Program-made: the position numbers and the translations under genes
Notes under the pieces: model-generated
Seen by the model: the letters and a program-made list of their open reading frames with translations, nothing else
Database searches by the model: none
Told to the model about the DNA's origin: nothing
Assembly: GCF_022867795.2 (NCBI RefSeq)
Contig: NZ_CP107006.1
Span: 186,001-250,000, forward strand
DNA from: Chitinophaga horti
GTDB lineage: Bacteria; Bacteroidota; Bacteroidia; Chitinophagales; Chitinophagaceae
DNA length: 64,000 bases
Direction of reading: 5' to 3'
In this document: positions 1 to 7,919 of the stretch, in pieces
How the letters are laid out: each line of letters opens with the position of its first letter
Position numbering within the stretch: position 1 is the stretch's first letter

Positions 1-1512
1 CACGCCTGCCTTACGCCAATGCGCCGGTGAGAAGGAAACGACGGACGGCATTTGTACCGCAGCAGCGATCTCCGCCAGTTCCGCATTGGAGGGCGTTGCC
101 GGCAAAATGTGTAGTTGCAGCTCGCTGGTGCGGGCCACGCCCATCGCGGTACCAAATCCGGGTTCATAGTCTTCATAGGTAATTTCCAGCCCCTCCCGCT
201 GTTTCGCGAAAGTATCCTGCCCCATGCCGTCGTGGTAAAAACGAAGGTCCATGGCCGGGGCGGATGGTGCCCACAACCAGGCAGTTACTTCGCCGGTGTC
301 GGTAGCAGCGTTGCGGATGTCCAGCTGCGCAGGATGGCTTTGCCAGAAATTACGGATGCCGAATGCAACGCCCCCGGCCGGTGTGCCAAGGTAAGCCAGT
401 CCGGATGCGCGTTTACCTGCGGCCGCCGTAATCCAGCCGAACCCACTGCGTGTTCTTTTCTGGATACTGAAGCCATCTGCAGTATGTTGCGACAGCGTGT
501 AGTCGCCGAAGGTAGGTATGTAATCCAGGCGGTCTTTGACGGTTGCGGGAAACGTAGCGGCATCGGCTGTTGCTTTACCTTGCACCTGGGCCTGCCGCAC
601 GTCTTTACCGGGATCGCGACGTAAGCCGGTAAGCCCTTGAACAGCTTCAGCAAATACGCCATCGTTTTCGCCGGTAAAGCGAACATGCCGGTTGTAAGCA
701 GCAGTTTCCAGCGGTACGGAAAACCGGATGCCAAGGCCGTTGATAAAGTCTTTTTGTTCGTCGCCATCAAAGATGATCGTATGCATCATGCGAATGGCCG
801 CACTATCCTGGTAAAAGTATAGGCGCAGCACAAATGGCAGCCAGCGTCGGTTACCATTTGCATGTTTACCGGTAATTTTCACCACCGCACGTATGGGCCC
901 CTGTTGCTCCAGGACCACGTTTTCGATTTCGCCCGTAAAGTTGTCGCGGGTAATATTCTCCGTATCGGGATTACTGCTGTTGATCAGTACCAGCTTTCCA
1001 TTGGTAGCTATGTTGCGGTTGCCGCTGCGGATGTTGCGCACGAGTACCGTGCCCGATTTCGCCAGCTCGCAGGTGATTTTACCGGTGTTGATGACGATGT
1101 TATCGGCTGTTTCAGTGGCTCGTAAACCATTAGCCGCACTGGAAGAACGCCCTGGTTTCAATACCAGCCGATCGTTTAATCCTGGTTGTGCAGTAATGGC
1201 GTGGGCCGTCCATTTCAGGGAGCCGTCGGGCCACCATGCCAATGGCCAGCTTTGCTGCGGAACGGTACGACCGGAAGCATCTTCTAAGACAAATTGATCT
1301 TTTTTTACAGCGCCCCGTGGCCACGGAACGCCCCAGGTAACGCCGGAGGTAATGCCCGGCGCTTTTCCATCGAGCCAGTGTAAAGGCACCTGCAAATTTT
1401 CGCTGAGATCCCAATCATTGCGGCCGAAAGCGGAAAGTACCGGCAAACCGGCGGTAAGCACCATGGAGTTTTTCATAAACGCACGGCGGGACAAACGATT
1501 CTGTTTACTCAT
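1..1512 (-). CDS. Tat-exported PcRGLX/YetA-like (PL26-type) protein, C-terminus cut off by window edge
   Basis: The reading frame runs uninterrupted from an ATG at 1512 to base 1 (504 codons), so the 3' part is missing. Seen: a twin-arginine-like signal at residues 7-30 (SRRAFMKNS followed by a hydrophobic stretch), then a beta-rich ectodomain with a Trp-rich segment near residues 65-105 (WGVPWPRG, WPLAWWPDGSLKW). Known: this layout resembles the N-terminal domain of the PcRGLX/YetA family, which includes rhamnogalacturonan exolyases (PL26). Inference: an exported pectin- or glycan-active protein. The substrate cannot be assigned without the C-terminal domains. No pectin genes are adjacent inside the window, so the enzymatic role is tentative while the family placement is fairly solid. 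Confidence 0.7.
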   Translation of the reverse strand, partial: MSKQNRLSRRAFMKNSMVLTAGLPVLSAFGRNDWDLSENLQVPLHWLDGKAPGITSGVTWGVPWPRGAVKKDQFVLEDASGRTVPQQSWPLAWWPDGSLKWTAHAITAQPGLNDRLVLKPGRSSSAANGLRATETADNIVINTGKITCELAKSGTVLVRNIRSGNRNIATNGKLVLINSSNPDTENITRDNFTGEIENVVLEQQGPIRAVVKITGKHANGNRRWLPFVLRLYFYQDSAAIRMMHTIIFDGDEQKDFINGLGIRFSVPLETAAYNRHVRFTGENDGVFAEAVQGLTGLRRDPGKDVRQAQVQGKATADAATFPATVKDRLDYIPTFGDYTLSQHTADGFSIQKRTRSGFGWITAAAGKRASGLAYLGTPAGGVAFGIRNFWQSHPAQLDIRNAATDTGEVTAWLWAPSAPAMDLRFYHDGMGQDTFAKQREGLEITYEDYEPGFGTAMGVARTSELQLHILPATPSNAELAEIAAAVQMPSVVSFSPAHWRKAGV

Positions 1513-1659
1513 CCTCGAAAAAATTAAATCAGCTTATCAAAATAGTTGCGTGGAATAATAGCCGGTATGAATAAATGTAGTCGAAAAGGGACATAAATCA
1601 AAGTAAAGTGTCATACTAACAATCAATATTTTCAGGGGATGCTTATCTTGAGTACAAAA

Positions 1660-2115
1660 ATGAGCGATATGGATAAGCCGGAACAGCCACTATACGACCT
1701 GGCAGACAAACTCAGAGCACGTATGCAGGAGCAGCGGCCAGAAAAGGTGCCTGAACAATTTAACCAGATCATGCTGGCGGACTTTTTCGTATACAATCTT
1801 CACCAGGGCGGATTTGCGCAGTTACTATATAATTCCGGAGGACAGTACCTCTCTGAAATAGAAGATTTGTTGCTGGAGTCGGAAGCGCAGCAAACGCATA
1901 CTTTTTATCTGCGTGCGATTGAAAGATGTACGGGTGATATTCCACGCTTCCATGCTTTTCTGCAAAGTGACTTTGTATCGGAGAATGAATTGAAGAACGA
2001 GTTACAGGCGATCAGTATCGAATACTTTCAGAAGGGTGTTACGTTTATGCAGGAAGCGTCGCACCACGTCGGTAAATTAATGCACGATGTGTCCTGCTTT
2101 TTGGACCGGCCGTAA
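1660..2115 (+). CDS. DMP19/DUF4375-like protein
   Basis: A soluble protein of 151 residues with no signal peptide. The central motif (NLHQGGFAQLLYNSGGQYL) matches the N-x-GGF-x-QF-x-NS-G pattern of the DMP19/DUF4375 family, small helical proteins of unknown cellular role (some act as DNA mimics elsewhere). In-frame ATGs exist at 1639, 1660 and 1669. I prefer 1660 because a promoter-like TATCTTG lies at 1644-1650, which would place the first start upstream of the transcript. It stands alone between a divergent exported protein and the VOC gene and ends at a terminator. Function not known. Confidence 0.7.
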   Translation: MSDMDKPEQPLYDLADKLRARMQEQRPEKVPEQFNQIMLADFFVYNLHQGGFAQLLYNSGGQYLSEIEDLLLESEAQQTHTFYLRAIERCTGDIPRFHAFLQSDFVSENELKNELQAISIEYFQKGVTFMQEASHHVGKLMHDVSCFLDRP

Positions 2116-2136
2116 TTACAGGCTGGCCGTTTTTTT
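2107..2136 (+). terminator. Intrinsic terminator of the DMP19-like gene
   Basis: CGGCC at 2107-2111 pairs with GGCCG at 2125-2129, followed directly by seven T. It overlaps the last codons and stop of the upstream gene and sits 28 bases before the VOC start. Confidence 0.6.
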
Positions 2137-2164
2137 GTAAGTTCATCAACATAAAAATTAAATT

Positions 2165-2542
2165 ATGAGCACCCCGTTTCTTGGACTACGCACCGTGATA
2201 TATCGCGTGGCGGATATGAATAAAGCGAAAGAATGGTACAGTAAAGCATTTAACACGGCGCCTTACTTTGACGAGCCATTTTACATTGGGTTTAACATTG
2301 CGGGTTATGAGCTTGGGTTGCAGCCAGCGCCTGCGGACGTGGAAACGCTGTCACAGGGCGGTGTGGAAACGTATTGGGGGGTAGAAGACATCAACACTGC
2401 GTATAATGAGTTGATCAATCACGGCGCCACTCCGTATGACCCGCCGCGTAATGTGGGAGGCGATATCGAAGTGGCGTTGGTGAAAGATCCGTGGGGGAAT
2501 ATTCTCGGCATCATTTACAATCCTGGCTTCCAGGTGAAATGA
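2165..2542 (+). CDS. VOC (glyoxalase/dioxygenase-fold) family protein
   Basis: A 125-residue single-domain protein of the vicinal oxygen chelate fold. Seen: an N-terminal strand and helix (LRTVIYRVADMNKAKEWY), a middle GYELGL strand, and the C-terminal signature D-P-W-G-N-I-L-G-I near residue 113. The usual size of a VOC half-barrel suggests it acts as a dimer. Ligand residues are not clear enough to name a reaction; glyoxalase, bleomycin-resistance-like or purely binding roles are possible. Its stop abuts the convergent stop of the ABC1 kinase gene with no spacer. Confidence 0.8.
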   Translation: MSTPFLGLRTVIYRVADMNKAKEWYSKAFNTAPYFDEPFYIGFNIAGYELGLQPAPADVETLSQGGVETYWGVEDINTAYNELINHGATPYDPPRNVGGDIEVALVKDPWGNILGIIYNPGFQVK

Positions 2543-3697
2543 TCACCAGCCGGTGGTAATGTTTGCTCTTAAGTCGCTTAATATGGAATAGAGTCCGAAG
2601 TAGGTGCGGTTTACGTACAGCGAATGGCGGCTTCCGCGCGCTACTTTGGAGTCCCGTATTTCCTTGAGGTTGTACAGGTAATCCATATATGCATAAATTT
2701 CAGAGAAGTAAGCTTCATCCCCAAAATCGAAACGATCGACAGTGAACGGCAGCGTGAGCAGCGATATCATTTTCTGGAATAAGCCGGAATAAAATTCGAT
2801 CTCTTTTTCCGTATCGCTTGGGTGGATCATTTCCAGGTTCAGATAGACTTCCCGCCTGCGCTTTTCATCTTTCAGTACTTCCGCATTGGTAAGCAGGAAG
2901 TAATTCACATAAAAATCCTCCGGAATTTCTTTCACGCAACCGAAATCGAAAATACCCAGCGTGCCATCTTCACGTAAGAGAAAATTGCCCGGGTGCGGAT
3001 CAGCATGGATCTTACGCAGCTTATGCATCTGGAACTGGTAAAAGTCCCACAGCGCCTGCCCGATCTTATTGCGTACTTCCTGTGATGGATTCGTTTCCAG
3101 GAATTCCTTCAGGTGTTTGCCCTCCAGCCAGTCCATGGTAATAATGCGATCGGACGATAACTCCGGGTAATACTTCGGAAACACGAGATTAGGAATATGT
3201 GCACATTGCTCCGACAGTTCCACCGAGCGGTTTAATTCCAGTTCATAATCCGTTTCTTCCAGCAGTTTGGTTTCGATTTCGTCGAAGTACTGGTTCATAT
3301 CGACTTCGTTCATGCCCACTATTCGCATGGCGAACGGTTTCACGATACGCAGATCGGATTTTACGCTATTGGCTACGCCGGGATATTGGATTTTTACCGC
3401 CAGCGCTTTCCCATCTTTAGTCGCACGGTGCACTTGCCCGATAGAAGCCGCGTTACTGGCTTTCATTTCGAAACGATCGTATAATTGTGTGGGTGTTTTG
3501 CCGAGTGTTTTTACGAACGTATTCACCACCAGCGGGCCCGACAGGGGAGGGGCGCTGTACTGAGACATGGTGAACTTTTCGGTGTACGCTTTGGGTAGCA
3601 TACCCTTGTCCATACTCAGCATCTGCGCCACTTTCAGCGCACTGCCTTTCAGGTTGCTCAGTGTTTCGTAAATATCTTCCGCATTGTCCTGGTGCAA
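2543..3697 (-). CDS. ABC1/ADCK/UbiB-family atypical kinase, main reading frame (5' end frameshifted)
   Basis: About 384 residues covering nearly the whole kinase-like domain. Seen: the Ala-rich loop and glycine region (AASIGQVHRA), the VAIK-like lysine (AVKIQYPG), the catalytic loop HADPHPGNFLL and the FDFG metal motif. The family KxGQ signature reads KVAQ here (ALKVAQMLSMD). Known: this family affects quinone biosynthesis and lipid homeostasis. This frame can only start at a TTG (3697), while an excellent N-terminus lies in another frame just upstream. Removing one G from the GGGG run at 3717-3720 joins the two into a protein of about 430 residues. Either the gene is inactivated or shortened, or the run is a sequencing error. 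Downstream of a TetR gene, probably in the same operon. Confidence 0.8.
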   Translation of the reverse strand: MHQDNAEDIYETLSNLKGSALKVAQMLSMDKGMLPKAYTEKFTMSQYSAPPLSGPLVVNTFVKTLGKTPTQLYDRFEMKASNAASIGQVHRATKDGKALAVKIQYPGVANSVKSDLRIVKPFAMRIVGMNEVDMNQYFDEIETKLLEETDYELELNRSVELSEQCAHIPNLVFPKYYPELSSDRIITMDWLEGKHLKEFLETNPSQEVRNKIGQALWDFYQFQMHKLRKIHADPHPGNFLLREDGTLGIFDFGCVKEIPEDFYVNYFLLTNAEVLKDEKRRREVYLNLEMIHPSDTEKEIEFYSGLFQKMISLLTLPFTVDRFDFGDEAYFSEIYAYMDYLYNLKEIRDSKVARGSRHSLYVNRTYFGLYSILSDLRANITTGW

Positions 3698-3717
3698 TTC
3701 CTCTTTTGTAGTGGAAG

Positions 3718-3836
3718 GGGTCCAGCAGTTTGCGGGTGTAGTGTTTTATATAATTGCCGCCTACTTTGAGGCCGGTGGTCACGAACTTCCCCGCCCTTTC
3801 CACCTTGCCGGTAGGGATATTGTTTTGCTCCTTCAT
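3718..3836 (-). pseudogene. N-terminal fragment of the ABC1/UbiB kinase, displaced by a +1 frameshift
   Basis: From the ATG at 3836 about 40 codons read MKEQNNIPTGKVERAGKF, then GGNYIKHYTRKLLDP, the type of N-terminal helix expected before the ABC1 domain. The frame then breaks: beyond the C4 run (GGGG on the plus strand, 3717-3720) the homologous sequence continues one frame over (TTKEELHQDNAEDIYE). Start lies 12 bases after the TetR stop, as expected for the second gene of an operon. Confidence 0.65.
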
Positions 3837-3848
3837 GTTCACTGATCT

Positions 3849-4475
3849 CTATTTGCGGGTGAGAATAAATTTACCAAAGTCCAGCAGGCTGTCGAGCGTA
3901 TTGCTGCGAATCAACTGGAAGCTGAGGTTCACCGCTTTTTCAATAGCCGCATCTGTCATCTCGAAACGCTCGCTGGTATCTTTGATCCAATAACGTAAAA
4001 CGAACAGCGCCTGTAGCCAGAAGCCATGCACATACTGGTCAGAAATGTACTTGCGTTCTTTGATCTGTTCATTCTGATAGCCTTCCCGAATGAGGTCAGC
4101 CGCGTATTCATAAAACGCCCTGCGGAAGGTTTCCAGCTGCCGCAGTTCCGAACCCGGTACCAGGAAGCGCCCTTTTTGAAGCAGGATGTAGGAGCGATGC
4201 TCTTTCAGGTCCTGCACCCACATAAAGTAAAATGCCAGCAGTTTTTCCTGCGCAGTATACTGCTGATAGGTTTCGTCGGGCTGTAACTTGCCCAGTGTGG
4301 TTTGAAAAATTCCCAACCAGATGTCGTTCTCCAGTGCGTCGAACGAACTGTAATGATCATAAAACGCTCCTTCTGTAATGTTCAGGGGTTGACAGAAGGC
4401 GAATACAGAAACGGGTTGTTTGCCGTTTTGCAGCCAATGTTGCTCATACGCAGAGCGGATCTCACTTTTTTCCAT
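3849..4475 (-). CDS. TetR/AcrR-family transcriptional regulator
   Basis: 208 residues. The N-terminal 50 residues form a TetR-type helix-turn-helix (VFAFCQPLNITEGAFYDHY, then DALENDIW), followed by an all-helical ligand-binding domain with a WVQDLKEHRSYILLQKG segment. It precedes the ABC1 kinase by a few bases on the same strand, so it probably controls its own operon. The N-terminal helix before the HTH is somewhat short compared with canonical TetR proteins. The inducer is unknown. Confidence 0.85.
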   Translation of the reverse strand: MEKSEIRSAYEQHWLQNGKQPVSVFAFCQPLNITEGAFYDHYSSFDALENDIWLGIFQTTLGKLQPDETYQQYTAQEKLLAFYFMWVQDLKEHRSYILLQKGRFLVPGSELRQLETFRRAFYEYAADLIREGYQNEQIKERKYISDQYVHGFWLQALFVLRYWIKDTSERFEMTDAAIEKAVNLSFQLIRSNTLDSLLDFGKFILTRK

Positions 4476-4821
4476 GGCAAATGCGGTTTTAGAATGATGA
4501 GGTAAGGGAACGGGCTACAACAAATTTACGGCGGGAAAGCTGAATTAGCGCAGATCGGGGCAAGATTTAGGGGCAATTGCCGCAGATGCAGTATCAGCAA
4601 GGGATTCAGGCCTGTTAAAGTATTGTAAAAGTTGGGGAGATGCGATACTAACAGCGATAGCGTCCGCTCCGGCAGGATACTGAGGAATGGCAGGGCGCGG
4701 TTTACCGGGAACTGGCCTGGGTATGACTTTGCCAGTTCGGGCCGCGTATTTTGCAGTTGATACTCCTTGCCCTTTTTCGGACGGCTATTTCCGTGGAATT
4801 TAGCAGCATATTTATCTTCAT
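4476..4821 (+). other. Intergenic region between divergent TetR and hemerythrin-like genes
   Basis: About 350 bases with no convincing reading frame. It should hold the promoters of both divergent genes. A TATCTTCA at 4813-4820, directly before the ATG at 4822, resembles the Bacteroidota -7 box but lacks the final TTTG match. Nothing else recognisable. Confidence 0.4.
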
Positions 4822-5508
4822 ATGGAAAATAGCCGCTATAACGTATTCAACCAGCTGCACAAAGGTGTAAGGGCCATGCTGTATCACCTGGCCACTTTAA
4901 TTCAGCAAACGGATTTTGGGCGCGACGAACAGGCGATAGCGGTGCTGGCCGAACTGGAAGCCTTGTTGCTTCGGCTGCAACGATTGCACCAGCTGGAAGA
5001 CCGTTTTGTGATACCCGCCGTGCAGGTGTATCATGCCAGCCTGGCGGAAGATTTTAAACAGGAACACCTTACGGCGGATGCGCAGCGCGCCGATCTGAGT
5101 GAGCAGGTCGCGCAATGGCGTATTGCCAAAGACGAAGCAGGACGCGTTAAAGCAGGTATGCGCATCTTCTATGATTTTAATGAGATGATCGCCTTTACAC
5201 TATATCACATGAACAAGGAGGAAAAAGTATTGAACAAAGTGTTATGGTCGCACTATCCTGACAACGCTATTATGCAACTGGAGAGTGCCATGTTAGGTGC
5301 TGTATCACCTTGTTACCTGTTGGAGGAAAGTCGCTGGATGTTACGTGCGATCAATGATGCAGAAGTAATCAGCTGGATGGCTGGTATCAAGAACAATGCA
5401 CCTCATGAAATCTTCAGCGCATTTATGGGATTGGCAGAACAGGAGTTGCCGTATCATCGCTGGCGGATTGTGCAAACAGCCTTGTCAGATGGGATGTTGA
5501 TCGCTTGA
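4822..5508 (+). CDS. Hemerythrin-like (HHE) domain protein
   Basis: 228 residues, all helical, no signal peptide. Candidate metal ligands fall in the HHE order: His14 (NQLHKGVRAML), H-x-x-x-E in HQLEDRFVIPAV, His in FKQEHLTAD, and H-x-x-x-E in YHMNKEEKVL. Known: HHE proteins bind a di-iron centre and act in oxygen, NO or iron sensing and repair. The C-terminal 70 residues (ending near PYHRWRIVQ) extend beyond the four-helix core. It is monocistronic, divergent from the TetR gene. The exact role is not deducible. Confidence 0.75.
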   Translation: MENSRYNVFNQLHKGVRAMLYHLATLIQQTDFGRDEQAIAVLAELEALLLRLQRLHQLEDRFVIPAVQVYHASLAEDFKQEHLTADAQRADLSEQVAQWRIAKDEAGRVKAGMRIFYDFNEMIAFTLYHMNKEEKVLNKVLWSHYPDNAIMQLESAMLGAVSPCYLLEESRWMLRAINDAEVISWMAGIKNNAPHEIFSAFMGLAEQELPYHRWRIVQTALSDGMLIA

Positions 5509-5656
5509 GCAATCCGCGTAATTAGAACAATCGTATATGCAGGAACGGTAGGAATTCTCTACCTGTGATTTCAAAATAAGTTATAACATCGTTCTCTATA
5601 ATTTAGCATTTTATCAGCACAAAAAAGTTTTTTTTAGTTGTAGTGTTGTGATAATT

Positions 5657-5794
5657 TTAGTTCGTTAATGGTACTAACGGCATTGTAAACATTAACTGTT
5701 CCACCCTTTCGAATTTCTTCAGCATTTGTCCGTCCTTAGTATGTTCCAATGGTCGTTGCCAGTTGTTCCCAGGCACAGCCATCTTATCCCGCAT
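5657..5794 (-). pseudogene. Possible small or broken reading frame in an otherwise empty 530-base gap
   Basis: A 45-codon frame starting MRDKMAVPGNNWQRPLEH reads like real protein. Just upstream, another frame also looks coding (KKQSVKQFLQDMVTQSITQAG) and would join it if one A were removed from the A6 run near 5799-5806. Together they would give a remnant of about 80-90 residues. I do not recognise the family and the AT-rich surroundings argue for decay. The rest of 5509-5990 shows nothing recognisable. Confidence 0.25.
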
Positions 5795-5991
5795 GATGTT
5801 TTTTACACCCGGCTTGGGTGATTGATTGCGTTACCATGTCCTGTAAGAATTGTTTTACCGACTGTTTTTTGCCGTGTTTACATGCCGGTGATGCGCTCAC
5901 CAAGCAAATTTGTCATCAGTAGGCTCACTCAAGGTTGAAGATGTTCAATAGAATTTGAACAGCTAAACGGTTAACAATAACAATTAGTGTG

Positions 5992-6027
5992 AAAAAAAGG
6001 AGGGACTTCTGCCCCTCCTTCTTTTTT
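5992..6027 (-). terminator. Intrinsic terminator of the BtuG-like gene
   Basis: AAGGAGGG (5997-6004) pairs with CCCTCCTT (6013-6020), flanked by A-run and T-run so it can work in either direction. It lies 14 bases past the stop of the minus-strand lipoprotein gene. Confidence 0.8.
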
Positions 6028-6040
6028 ATATGCGAACAAC

Positions 6041-7354
6041 TTAGTGGAACAGTGGCATCGCAGGGAAGTAGAAACCTGTGTACGTTACCGTTTTTACCGT
6101 AGCGGCAGTTACCGGGTCAACGAACAGCAAATCGTTATACTGCGCGTTCTGACCAAAGCCTGTAATGGTAGTCGCTACCAGTTGCTTCAGATGCGTGCTG
6201 TAGCCGATAGCGCGGTAAAGCATTTTGCCGGTGTAAGTAACAAACGTAGCCGGAGCGGCGCCGCCTACGGTGTACTTAAAGATTTCATTACCGTCAGAAC
6301 CCCATGCACGTTGTTTTACGATAAAGATCGCATTGTGATCAGGCGAGTAGGTGATAGAGCCCTTCTGCCAGGCGCCCCAGGAGGCGAAAGCAGTAAAGGG
6401 TAACGCTACGCTGGCAGTGTCTAAAGTAGTAGGGTTGATGCTGAGTAATTTCGTGCCACCTGCTGCCCAAACCTTGCCATCGTTCGACTTCACAAAACCG
6501 ATGGTCATCCCGGCGATGGTTTTGACGATAGAGTAGTCTGCCGCGTTCAGGATTACAAGGCCCTGGGTAGAGCTGATCAGGTAGATGTAATTGCCGTTAA
6601 CAAAGATGTCGCCGGTTTGACCGGTAACGCCTGCAACGGTAGTGCCGAGTGTATTCGTCGTAAGGTCAAAACGATACACGCCGCTATTGGCAGTCATCAA
6701 ACCTCTCGATGCATCAACACCTGCAAAGGCGCGGCCATCTGATGGAAGGTCGGCGATGTTAGCCATCTCTTTCAGGCTGAATTCATCGGCTACAACCAGG
6801 TTGCTGGCGCCCTGGTACCCCTGTTTGGAGATCAGGTACATCTTGCCATTGTGAAGATGGCCGTACTGGGTCGTAGTGCCCAGCTCTTTACCGGCGTTCG
6901 CCAGCTTGTTTACCCAGGTTTGTACGGTATCGGCACCAAAAGGGTAGTAAGTTACGCTGCCCGCTTCATGTCCAAACCATCCTTCGTTAACGAGGAAAAA
7001 GCCGTCTTCATAAGCGCCTGCAACGGTGAAGTCGTATACGGCTGAGTCAATTTTGCCCTGGTTGTCGGCCTTAAATACAATGTGGTAAGCGCCACGGGCT
7101 TCGGGTGTAAAGGAGAATTTGTTTTCGGTAACGGTTTGTGCCTGTCCGTTTACGGTCCAGCTGTAAGTCAGTTTGCTCCAGTCGCCGTTAATTTGGGTGA
7201 TGGGCTTAAATTCGATGGTTTCGCCCACGATCACACGTTCGGCAATTTCGCCCGCATCCACGGTTGGTGCAGGTACAGGTGCGTCTTCTTTCTGGCAGGA
7301 AGCCAATAAGGCAAAAGCCGCGAAGGCAAAGGCAAGGTGTAGTTTTTGTTTCAT
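6041..7354 (-). CDS. DUF5074-type beta-propeller lipoprotein (BtuG-like) under B12 riboswitch control
   Basis: 437 residues from the ATG at 7354. An earlier in-frame ATG would put the riboswitch inside the coding region, so it is rejected. Seen: signal peptide with lipobox LLASC, an Ig/PKD-like domain at about residues 30-115 (TYSWTVNGQ, DFTVAG), then a repeat-rich propeller with blades such as DIFVNGNYIYLISS and GKVWAAGG. Known: YncE/DUF5074-like surface propellers in Bacteroidota include BtuG, which captures cobalamin for BtuB. Inference: a surface-exposed corrinoid-binding lipoprotein; the upstream cobalamin aptamer supports this strongly. No btuB-like receptor is adjacent. Confidence 0.8.
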   Translation of the reverse strand: MKQKLHLAFAFAAFALLASCQKEDAPVPAPTVDAGEIAERVIVGETIEFKPITQINGDWSKLTYSWTVNGQAQTVTENKFSFTPEARGAYHIVFKADNQGKIDSAVYDFTVAGAYEDGFFLVNEGWFGHEAGSVTYYPFGADTVQTWVNKLANAGKELGTTTQYGHLHNGKMYLISKQGYQGASNLVVADEFSLKEMANIADLPSDGRAFAGVDASRGLMTANSGVYRFDLTTNTLGTTVAGVTGQTGDIFVNGNYIYLISSTQGLVILNAADYSIVKTIAGMTIGFVKSNDGKVWAAGGTKLLSINPTTLDTASVALPFTAFASWGAWQKGSITYSPDHNAIFIVKQRAWGSDGNEIFKYTVGGAAPATFVTYTGKMLYRAIGYSTHLKQLVATTITGFGQNAQYNDLLFVDPVTAATVKTVTYTGFYFPAMPLFH

Positions 7355-7545
7355 ATAAGGTATTTGTTTTTCCTGTTTATGACAACGCAAACGGGTATCA
7401 GGCAAAGGCATAGCTCCTTTGGCATACCAGGCTCGTCCGGAATAGATCCGGGCAAACCGGGAAACGAAAATGAAAACATAGGCAGCCCGCTGTCGGACGC
7501 GTACATTCATTGCTTTTCTCCCGAAAACGTCGAATGATGAGGCAA

Positions 7546-7750
7546 GCTGGCAGGTCTTCTGGCTCTCCTGCTTTTCCAAACCGCCTTCCCATTCCTGCTG
7601 GAACAGTGGCTGTGGTGTGTTGGAAAAACGCACCCGTTAGGCAACGGGGCAGGATTACAGCTACGGGGATAGCTCCGGTTTTACACCGGATTCCCTTTTA
7701 ATGTAACTCCCTGAAAGGGAGCAACAACCAAATGCGGCTGCAAACCTAAG
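7546..7750 (-). promoter_or_regulatory. Cobalamin (AdoCbl-type) riboswitch
   Basis: On the minus strand the conserved elements occur in the right order: an AGGTTTGC element near 7741-7749, GGGAATCCGGTGTAAAACCGG with AGCT and CTGTAAT (about 7656-7700), GCCACTG (about 7606-7613), GGGAAGGC, and the terminal AGCCAGAAGACCTGCC (about 7549-7565). About 190 bases separate it from the start at 7354 and would hold the expression platform. The TAGGTTTG at its 5' end also looks like a -7 box, so the transcription start is uncertain. Confidence 0.92.
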
Positions 7751-7919
7751 GAAAAAACCGGCGACAGCATGTATATTTTTCCGTTTTGCGTAAGTCGTTT
7801 TCCCGATTTGATCGATGCTCCAGCTTTTTACGAGTGACCTTTGCCAGGTACGACTACTTACGGGTGCGGCCACGGTGAACCGCCACTTACCATTTGAACA
7901 CAGTATACCGGTTCTCATT

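Noticed and set aside
6041..7633. Extended 530-codon version of the BtuG-like gene
   Set aside because: The extra 93 codons would run through the riboswitch and precede the lipoprotein signal peptide.
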